From: JALCOL01 sp022649665
Lineage (GTDB): Bacteria > Bacillota > Bacilli > Lactobacillales > Enterococcaceae
NCBI GenBank assembly: GCA_030372335.1
Contig: JAUDCW010000001.1
DNA: 64,000 nucleotides
Strand: one strand, 5' to 3'
Part shown: piece by piece, positions 58,034 through 64,000 of the stretch
Layout: every line of letters begins with the position of its first letter
How positions within the stretch are numbered: the stretch's first letter is position 1
Translations under genes and position numbers: made by a program
The notes under the pieces: model-generated
Database searches by the model: none
What the model was told of the DNA's origin: nothing
What the model saw: the letters and a program-made list of their open reading frames with translations, nothing else

Positions 58034-59633
58034 TTTCTTCCGCCTCCTTTTTCTTTTCGATCGCAGATGCGATCCCGTTATTCGTCGCCAGAAATTGTTC
58101 CAAACGCGACAGCTCTTCTTCTTCGGCTGCTTTTTGGATGACATTGGCCTTCAGCTGATAAATGATCCCCAGCACTTGGACGGCGATCAACGGTGTGACC
58201 GAAATAAACGCGATGATCCCCAAACCGTTATTCAAGATCGAAACATTTTCGCTGGTTCGTTCGGCGACCATTTGGGCGATCCCAAGCGTGAGCGGCGTCA
58301 AAAATGCAGAAGTCAGCGCGCCGCCCGTCACGCCGCCCGAATCAAAGGCCAGCGCGACGAACATCGTCGAAGTAAACTTCATTAAAAGCATCGCAACGAG
58401 ATATAGTGGTCCGAGAAACCATAAAATATTGAGATTACTCAAAATTTTGATGACGGAAAGAACGGCCGCAAAACCGATCCCGATCGCTAATGTTCCGCGG
58501 ATCGTAAATTTCTTGATGTGGCCGTTGGTCAACTCCTCCAGCTGATCGCCTAAAACCGTAACGGCAGGTTCTGATAAAGTGATCGCCATTCCTAAGAGAA
58601 AACAGATCACGAGCAGGATCCATTCGAAGTACTCGGGACGCGCCGGATCCAAAAAGACTTCGCCGATATACTTGCCGGCAAATGCAAATCCGTAATCGAT
58701 CCCCGTCAGAAAAATCAGCAGCCCGACATAGACTGGAATGACTCCCAGCAGAATTTGAAACAGCCGTGAACGCGGGATATTGACGATAAACAAGCAGCAG
58801 GGAATGAATGCCAAGACGACTGGAAAAAGTGCGAGCGCGACTCCGCTCAAATTTCCCGTGAAAAGTCCCCATAGAGTATCCCCGGCCAGCGGATCATATG
58901 CTTGTTCGGCCGGCAAGACACCGCCATTCATAAAATACAAAACTGTTCCGTAAATAAAGATCGACAAAATCGGTCCGACCGAAGTGATCCCAATGATCCC
59001 AAACGTGTCATCACTTGATTTTGATTTGGACATCGTGCGCGCGACACCGATCCCGAGCGCGAGGACAAACGGTACTGAAATGTCGCCGGTCGTGGCCCCG
59101 CTTGCATCAAACGCCAAGCCGACGAATTCTTGCGGTACAAAGACGACCAAAGCGAAAACGACAGCATAAAGAAGCGCAAATGCCTTTTTGATGTTCCAAT
59201 TTTTCATCAGCCGCAATAGCGCGAAGCCGACCGATAATCCTGTGCCGGCACTGGCAAGCCAGACAAATGTACGAACATTGATCGCCGGCATGATCAAATG
59301 GGATTGCCGCCCCAGCACTTCAAGCGCCGGCTCGGCGATCGTGACTAAAAGACCAAAAATGATACTGACGCCGATGATCAGCCAGCTTTTCTTCAATTTG
59401 ATCAATGAGCTACCGACGATTTTTCCGATCGGCAAAATACTTGCGTCCAATCCTACCAAAAATAATGCCTGACCGAAAACGACACTTCCATAGCCTATCA
59501 ATAATTTGAAATATCCGCTTGGATCTTCAAAGGGGGCAATAAAAACACAGACTAAAGTGATGATCGCAGCCAACGGCAGAGAGGATAAGAATGTTTCTTT
59601 CGTCATTTTAATGATTGTACTGATTAAATCCAC
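58023..59633 (-). CDS. DUF1538 family membrane protein, putative PII-regulated transporter
   Basis: A 536-residue protein with about 12-14 helices in two related halves. TIAEPALEVLGRQ (near 98) recurs as TLSEPAVTVLGDQ (near 353), and LAFDASGATTGDI (near 173) recurs as LAFDSGGVTGGAL (near 427), a shift of about 255 residues, which suggests a transporter built from an internal repeat. A charged cytosolic tail (about 490-536, EEEELSRLEQFL...EKKKEAEE) ends it. The substrate is unknown. Coupled downstream PII-like genes suggest gating by metabolite-sensing proteins, as AmtB is by GlnK. Start is GTG at 59633; the GGAG site is rather close. Confidence 0.82.
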   Translation of the reverse strand: MDLISTIIKMTKETFLSSLPLAAIITLVCVFIAPFEDPSGYFKLLIGYGSVVFGQALFLVGLDASILPIGKIVGSSLIKLKKSWLIIGVSIIFGLLVTIAEPALEVLGRQSHLIMPAINVRTFVWLASAGTGLSVGFALLRLMKNWNIKKAFALLYAVVFALVVFVPQEFVGLAFDASGATTGDISVPFVLALGIGVARTMSKSKSSDDTFGIIGITSVGPILSIFIYGTVLYFMNGGVLPAEQAYDPLAGDTLWGLFTGNLSGVALALFPVVLAFIPCCLFIVNIPRSRLFQILLGVIPVYVGLLIFLTGIDYGFAFAGKYIGEVFLDPARPEYFEWILLVICFLLGMAITLSEPAVTVLGDQLEELTNGHIKKFTIRGTLAIGIGFAAVLSVIKILSNLNILWFLGPLYLVAMLLMKFTSTMFVALAFDSGGVTGGALTSAFLTPLTLGIAQMVAERTSENVSILNNGLGIIAFISVTPLIAVQVLGIIYQLKANVIQKAAEEEELSRLEQFLATNNGIASAIEKKKEAEENGV

Positions 59634-59661
59634 TCTCCTTCTGTCATTAGTTGTTCAAAGC

Positions 59662-59690
59662 AAAAAAATAGAGGAAGCGTGAACTTCCTC
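59662..59690 (-). terminator. Intrinsic terminator after pcp
   Basis: GAGGAAG / CTTCCTC (59671-59677 with 59684-59690) is followed by TATTTTTTT on the minus strand. It separates the malic enzyme/pcp unit from the DUF1538 unit. Confidence 0.85.
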
Positions 59691-59816
59691 AAATTTTACC
59701 TTACTTTATTCAGTTTACGATACTCTTATAATAGAAGCAAATAGTTCGCTGCTATCGATCAATTTTAAATATGGTTATTTATTTTTTCGGATCAAGCTGG
59801 AATAAAAAACGGATCG

Positions 59817-60458
59817 TCAATCTAATTCACCCATCGGCTCATTCGTCTCTTCGGGAGCGAGCAGCGCTTCGATCGCGGCAGTGAGTCCCGCGACCATCAT
59901 TGCCAAACTCATGCTGGGAGCATTCGGTTTATCAAGCACTTGTTCCGGCAGAAACGGCACATGGATGAAGCCACCGCGCACGCCGTGAAATTTGACTGCT
60001 GCCAGATACAATAAGCGATACATCAAGTCATTGCAGACAAATGTCCCCGCACTGTATGACATTTCAGCCGGGATCCCGCGACTGCGGATCTTTTGAACGA
60101 TCGCTTTGACCGGCAGCGTTGCAAAATAAGCCGTTTCCCCGCCTGGAACGATCGCGGTATCAAGCGGCTGATTCCCGCCATTATCCGGAATACGCGCTTC
60201 CATCAAATTGATCGCGACTTTTTCAACTGTGATCGCGGTTCGGCGTCCGGCTTGTCCAATACAAAGGACGAAATCAGGCTGATGAGTTTCCAGCAAGCGT
60301 TCCAACGCACGGCCATCTTCGATATAGGTCGTCGGGATCTCCGCCTTCACGATCTCCGCCTGCTGGATCCTATCCGGCAAACGTTTGACTGCTTCATACG
60401 AAGGGTTGATTTTTTCTTTTCCAAACGGCGCAAAGCCGGTCACTAAAATCTTCATCAT
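59817..60458 (-). CDS. pcp: Pyroglutamyl-peptidase I
   Basis: Cytosolic cysteine peptidase that removes N-terminal pyroglutamate from peptides. The protein has 213 residues. The catalytic triad shows as Glu in ITVEKVAIN (near 79), Cys in SAGTFVCND (near 142) and His in GGFIHVPF (near 166). GFAPFGKEKINPS at the N-terminus is the family signature. It lies 9 bases after the malic enzyme gene and is co-transcribed; it ends 130 bases before the terminator at 59662. Confidence 0.95.
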   Translation of the reverse strand: MMKILVTGFAPFGKEKINPSYEAVKRLPDRIQQAEIVKAEIPTTYIEDGRALERLLETHQPDFVLCIGQAGRRTAITVEKVAINLMEARIPDNGGNQPLDTAIVPGGETAYFATLPVKAIVQKIRSRGIPAEMSYSAGTFVCNDLMYRLLYLAAVKFHGVRGGFIHVPFLPEQVLDKPNAPSMSLAMMVAGLTAAIEALLAPEETNEPMGELD

Positions 60459-60467
60459 GTTCTCCTT

Positions 60468-61643
60468 TCAGCGCACCGCATCGCTGACGCTTTTCGCAAC
60501 GACTTTCGCTACATTTTCCTGAAACGGGTCGGGGATGATATTTGTCGTAGTAAGCTCGCTCGCAGGAATCAAGCTCGCGATCCCCTTTGCCGCGGCGATC
60601 TGCATCGCAAGCGTGATCTTGCGCGCCCGCGCTTCAAGCGCTCCGCGAAAGATCCCCGGAAATGCCAAGACATTGTTGATTTGATTCGGAAAATCACTCC
60701 GCCCCGTCCCCACGATATAAGCGCCGGCAGCAAGCGCCTCGTCCGGAAAGATCTCGGGCGTCGGATTGGCCATTGCGAAGATCACCGGTTTGTCCGCCAT
60801 TTCTTTGATCCATTCCGCCTTGAGCACTCCGGGTGCAGAAACACCAACAAAAATGTCCGCGCCGCGCAAAGCCTCTTTAAGTGTTCCACTGAGATGTTCT
60901 CGATTCGTTTCTTTTGCGATCGCGGCGTGATGGGGCGGCAATTGACTTGCATCGCGTTCGTTCAAGATCCCGACTTTATCGACCACGATCACGTGTTTTG
61001 CCCCAGCCGCGAGCATTTTGCGGGTCACTGAAAGACCGGCTGCCCCGCCGCCGTTTACGACGATTTTGACTTGATCGATCGTTTTGCCGATCAGCTTCAA
61101 ACTATTGAAAACTGCCGCCAAAACAACGATCGCTGTTCCGTGCTGATCGTCGTGGAAAACCGGGATGTCGCACTCTGCGATCAGCCGCCGCTCGATCTCC
61201 AAACAGCGCGGTGCGGAAATGTCTTCCAAATTGATCCCGCCGAATGTCGGCGCGAGTGCTTTGACGATCCGGATGATTTCTTCAGTATCTTGCGTATCCA
61301 AAACAAGCGGAACCGCATCGACATTCGCAAAATGTTTGAACAGCGCAGCTTTTCCTTCCATGACCGGCATCGCAGCTTTCGGACCGATGTCTCCCAGTCC
61401 GAGCACCGCTGAACCGTCGCTAACGACGGCGACAGTATTGTGCTTGGTCGTCAACTCATACGCTTTTTCCGGATCTTCCGCAATCGCAAGCGACACTGCC
61501 GCGACACCTGGCGTATAAGCAATACTGAGATCCCGGCGATCGGCAACTTTTACTTTTGGTACGACTTCCAATTTTCCGTGATATTTTTTCGCTTGTGCAA
61601 GCGCTAATTGTTTGACGTCGGTGAATCGTTTTTTCTCTTTCAT
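60468..61643 (-). CDS. NAD(P)-dependent malic enzyme (decarboxylating)
   Basis: Converts malate to pyruvate and CO2. It is 391 residues, the short bacterial type. Recognisable parts are AYTPGVAAV near 50, SDGSAVLGLGDIGP near 82, the metal-site sequence EDISAPRC, VFHDDQHGTAIV near 160 and the nucleotide-binding VVNGGGAAGLSV. Cofactor choice is not settled by eye. ATG at 61643 (MKEKKRFTD) has GAGGAAG upstream; a frame extension to 61664 overlaps the SGNH hydrolase gene and is unlikely. No malate permease is adjacent. It follows the SGNH gene after 17 bases and precedes pcp, forming one unit. Confidence 0.93.
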   Translation of the reverse strand: MKEKKRFTDVKQLALAQAKKYHGKLEVVPKVKVADRRDLSIAYTPGVAAVSLAIAEDPEKAYELTTKHNTVAVVSDGSAVLGLGDIGPKAAMPVMEGKAALFKHFANVDAVPLVLDTQDTEEIIRIVKALAPTFGGINLEDISAPRCLEIERRLIAECDIPVFHDDQHGTAIVVLAAVFNSLKLIGKTIDQVKIVVNGGGAAGLSVTRKMLAAGAKHVIVVDKVGILNERDASQLPPHHAAIAKETNREHLSGTLKEALRGADIFVGVSAPGVLKAEWIKEMADKPVIFAMANPTPEIFPDEALAAGAYIVGTGRSDFPNQINNVLAFPGIFRGALEARARKITLAMQIAAAKGIASLIPASELTTTNIIPDPFQENVAKVVAKSVSDAVR

Positions 61644-61660
61644 GAATTTCTTCCTCTCGC

Positions 61661-62239
61661 TCATAATAATTGTTTTTTATCGATCATATCAGCGATCAGC
61701 ATCGCCAACAAATGATAGCCGAAAAGCGACGGATGGAGACCATCTGCCTGCAGGAACCGCTCTTTTTCCTGCAGCATCCCCATTTCCTGATAAACATCGA
61801 TGAATGGGATCGCTTCAAGCTTCGCGACTTGCTTAGCTCCGTGATCATACGATTCGATCGTGGCTTGGTTCGCCGTTTTGCGAACTTTTCCATCGACGTA
61901 GCTCGGTCCTAAAAGAATCAGCTGTGTGCCAGACTTTTTCAGTGTTTGCACGATTTTCGTCAAATTATCCATATATTCCGCGAGATTATCGCGCACTTTG
62001 ACCGCATCATTCACGCCGATATTCACGATCGTCAAGTCAGGTCGCGCCATTGCGGTCTCTTCAACGTACATAAGTCCGACCGCCGTCGTTGCTCCGCGGA
62101 TCCCAAAATTTTGAATCACATACTCCGCATAGCCGCGGGCATCCAGCTCGATCTTAAGAAAGCGGTCCAGTTCGTGTTTGACTTGTTTGTGATACACTCC
62201 GGCCGCGACACTGTCGCCGAATATCGCAATCGTTTTCAT
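61661..62239 (-). CDS. SGNH/GDSL hydrolase, copy 1
   Basis: A 192-residue esterase-like protein without signal peptide. Blocks: IFGDSVAAG (block I, catalytic Ser) at 6-14, GIRGATT (block II), VNIGVNDAV (block III) and DGLHPSLFGY (block V, Asp and His). Substrates of such cytosolic SGNH proteins range from acyl esters to acetylated sugars; none can be named. ATG at 62239 has GGAGGG upstream. It is a tandem paralogue of the gene at 62362, with a repeat/terminator between them, and leads into the malic enzyme gene. Confidence 0.88.
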   Translation of the reverse strand: MKTIAIFGDSVAAGVYHKQVKHELDRFLKIELDARGYAEYVIQNFGIRGATTAVGLMYVEETAMARPDLTIVNIGVNDAVKVRDNLAEYMDNLTKIVQTLKKSGTQLILLGPSYVDGKVRKTANQATIESYDHGAKQVAKLEAIPFIDVYQEMGMLQEKERFLQADGLHPSLFGYHLLAMLIADMIDKKQLL

Positions 62240-62301
62240 TTTTGTCCCTCCTGCTTGTCTCTTCTCATGGATTATAACACAGGGTATCCTTTCAGAAAGA
62301 C

Positions 62302-62355
62302 AAAAAAACCGTGAGATAAATTTCATCACGGTTCCGATATCCGAATAAACGGCGT
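62302..62355 (-). repeat. Intergenic palindromic repeat, copy E (acts as terminator)
   Basis: On the minus strand, 7 bases after the stop of SGNH copy 2, the family tail CGCCGTTTATTCGG is followed by the hairpin AACCGTGA / TCACGGTT (62326-62333 with 62308-62315) and seven T residues. Confidence 0.88.
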
Positions 62356-62361
62356 TTTGTT

Positions 62362-62934
62362 TTATTTCATTTGATCCATTTGATCCGCAATCAATACCGC
62401 TAGAAGATGGTAGCCGAAAAGCGACGGATGCAGACCATCCGGCTGCAAAAATTTATTTTTATCGATGAAGCTCGTCATCGTATCGTACACATCGACAAAC
62501 GGCACATGCTCCTTTTCAGCGATCTCGCAGCAGATCTTGGCATATTCCTGCAAAATCTTTTGATCAGCTTGCGGCTTGCGGGCGCTGTCCACGTAACTCG
62601 GCCCCATCACGATGATTTTAGATCCCGCACTTTTGAGCGTTTCGATGATCTTCGTCAAATTAGCAGCGTAAGCCTTTTGATTGTCGCGAATATTGATCGC
62701 GTCATTGATCCCGATATTCACAACTGTCAGTGCCGGCTTCACTGCCGCAGTTTCATCAACTTTTTTAACAGCGGTCTCGGTTGAAGCGCCAAGCTCACCA
62801 AAATTTTTGATCAGATAATCGCGATAACCGCGCGCATCCAATTCGATTTTTAAAAATTCATCCAGTTTGTGTTGGATCTCGTCATGAAAGCGGCCAGCGG
62901 CAACACTGTCTCCGAAAATAGCAATGGTTTTCAT
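62362..62934 (-). CDS. SGNH/GDSL hydrolase, copy 2
   Basis: A 190-residue SGNH hydrolase, paralogue of the gene just downstream. Both share MKTIAIFGDSVAAG, a DARGY segment, VNIGINDAI / VNIGVNDAV, LGPSYVD / MGPSYVD and DGLHPSLFGYHLLA; the middle parts differ. The start at 62934 is set by GGAGG 7 bases upstream; an ATG two codons earlier is too close to it. It is cytosolic by sequence. It lies between two copies of the palindromic repeat and is transcribed from its own promoter, which was not resolved. Confidence 0.88.
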   Translation of the reverse strand: MKTIAIFGDSVAAGRFHDEIQHKLDEFLKIELDARGYRDYLIKNFGELGASTETAVKKVDETAAVKPALTVVNIGINDAINIRDNQKAYAANLTKIIETLKSAGSKIIVMGPSYVDSARKPQADQKILQEYAKICCEIAEKEHVPFVDVYDTMTSFIDKNKFLQPDGLHPSLFGYHLLAVLIADQMDQMK

Positions 62935-63082
62935 CGTCATTCCTCCATTTGAATGTGAGTTTTCTTTGATTACGATTGCTTCCATCTAAAAGTATAACAC
63001 CACCGGCTGCTTTCCCCGTGCAGAACGCTTGCAGAATCGGCTTTCATTAAAAAAATGAATCCAATGATCAACCAAATTGATT

Positions 63083-63160
63083 GAAAAAAGGGAAGCGTGA
63101 CATGAATCGTCACGCTTCCCGATCTCTGAATAAACAGTATTCCAAAAGCAGCCTCTTATC
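63083..63160 (-). repeat. Intergenic palindromic repeat, copy F (acts as terminator)
   Basis: On the minus strand, about 35 bases after the surface-protein stop, GAGGCTGCTTTTGGAATACTG and TTTATTCAG (variant tail) precede the hairpin GGGAAGCGTGAC / GTCACGCTTCCC (63109-63120 with 63090-63101), followed by six T residues. Confidence 0.88.
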
Positions 63161-63179
63161 TCAAAGCCGCGCACTTTTG

Positions 63180-64000
63180 TCAAAGCTTCTTGACTGTTTT
63201 CGTTTTTTTCTTTCGTTTTGCACCTAAACCAACTGCCAAGATTCCGCTCGTGATCACGATCACCGTGATCCATGAAGTAAATCCTGTACCGCCGGACAGC
63301 GGCAAGACGATCTTGCTTTTGACGACTTTCACATTGATATTGTACGTGCCGCCAAAATTGATCAGCGTTTTTGTCGGATCTTCTGTATCGGCGGTGAACG
63401 TATCGCTGTTTGCTGGATCATAGCCGGCGGAAAGATCTTTCACGATCTTCAGCGTATAGTTCCCAGGCTTTTCGATATAGTAATTTTCGATCGTATAGCT
63501 GCCATCTGCCCCGGTCACCGGCTGAACGAAAGTCTTGCTGCCGAGCTGAGTGACTGGCGTGCCGCTTTCATCCAGCAGTTCAAAGTAAACGCGCGGGGCA
63601 GCCTTGCCGTCGGTGTCTTGTACATTGATATGGATCACGACTTTCGGCACGACATAGAGCGGATTTTCGATCGGCGTAACTGGCGCGATCGTTCCTGAAG
63701 TATCATTTTCCTCCATCTCATAAACCGTCGCGACCGGCGAGGCGGCATCCGGCACTTCGGCAAGCGGCCAGTAGCTTTGATTCGAATTCGCCAGATCTTC
63801 TTGTGCCTGGTAATCATAAAAGGCAGTGGCCGGCATATAGCGCGTCAAGATCTTGCCGTTCGCATCTGTCACAAACGTCGCCGCATCGCCGAACGCATCT
63901 TCATTGATCGCTGCTGGAACTTTCGCATTATTGTTGGTGACCGTGAATTTGATGTTCGGAACCCCGGTCGCGGGCTTCCACGCATCATTGGCTTGAAGAT
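63180..64000 (-). CDS. Cell-wall-anchored surface protein, C-terminal part (LPLSG; gene runs off the right edge)
   Basis: The frame is open from the right edge to the stop at 63180, giving the last 272 or so residues. The end carries a sorting signal LPLSGGTG, a hydrophobic helix and a Lys-rich tail (GAKRKKKTKTVKK). LPLSG deviates from LPxTG by Ser for Thr. Before it lies a CnaB/SpaA-like region (PRVYFELLDESGTPV, GSYTIENYYIEKPGNYTLKI) and a stalk-like segment rich in Pro and Thr. The GTG at 63872 is not the true start, because coding sequence of the same character continues upstream. It is not part of the pilus operon; a separate SpaA-domain adhesin is likely. Confidence 0.83.
   Translation of the reverse strand, partial: LQANDAWKPATGVPNIKFTVTNNNAKVPAAINEDAFGDAATFVTDANGKILTRYMPATAFYDYQAQEDLANSNQSYWPLAEVPDAASPVATVYEMEENDTSGTIAPVTPIENPLYVVPKVVIHINVQDTDGKAAPRVYFELLDESGTPVTQLGSKTFVQPVTGADGSYTIENYYIEKPGNYTLKIVKDLSAGYDPANSDTFTADTEDPTKTLINFGGTYNINVKVVKSKIVLPLSGGTGFTSWITVIVITSGILAVGLGAKRKKKTKTVKKL

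Overview
The window reads as chromosome of a Gram-positive bacterium of the order Lactobacillales, most like a Lactobacillus- or Enterococcus-type organism. The clues are two T-box leaders and a guanine riboswitch, a cysteine desulfurase next to a DUF1831 gene, a second divergent PRPP synthetase like the streptococcal Prs2, ClpL, an Mga-type regulator, a maltose phosphorylase/beta-phosphoglucomutase pair and a SpaCBA-type sortase pilus locus. GC content looks like the mid-to-upper 40s; only the stretches near 33.1-33.8 kb and 57.1-57.4 kb are clearly AT-rich. Genus cannot be fixed from the sequence alone. Most genes lie on the minus strand, and many start with TTG.

Layout. 0-7 kb: the 5' part of metG, a Nudix-type regulator, a lactaldehyde-reductase-like alcohol dehydrogenase, two tandem short-chain dehydrogenases and rlmN. 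7-16.7 kb: ftsK, topB, mnmA, a phosphoesterase, and a four-gene unit of C39-like peptidase, prs2, cysteine desulfurase and DUF1831; desulfurase and MnmA together supply tRNA thiolation. 16.8-25.9 kb: glyQS behind a glycine T-box, preceded by the conserved phoH-pgpH-ybeY-dgkA-era-recO unit. 26-34 kb: a frameshifted mgtC, an NhaC-family transporter behind a T-box whose specifier reads as tyrosine, an amino acid permease, and a guanine permease/guanine deaminase unit behind a guanine riboswitch. Both riboswitch-controlled transporters are preceded by a short ORF with a strong ribosome-binding site that overlaps the transporter start codon.

34-47.7 kb: maltose phosphorylase and beta-PGM behind a cation efflux gene, a TDT-family transporter overlapping a C_GCAxxG_C_C protein, an Mga-like regulator directly upstream of an NADH-oxidase-like flavoprotein that lacks the redox cysteine, clpL, a DUF488 gene, and a divergent yeiH/lysR pair. 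47.7-57.4 kb: an ECF sigma factor and RsiV-like anti-sigma factor with an autoregulatory-looking promoter, converging on a pilus operon (tip, minor and major pilins, class C sortase with an unusual C-terminal extension). 57.4-64 kb: a DUF1538 membrane protein with two PII-like proteins, pyroglutamyl peptidase, malic enzyme, two tandem SGNH hydrolases and the 3' end of another cell-wall-anchored surface protein.

A dispersed intergenic palindrome with the tail AATAAACGGCG occurs at least six times, always just 3' of a minus-strand gene. No tRNA, rRNA, CRISPR array, insertion sequence or phage gene was recognised.
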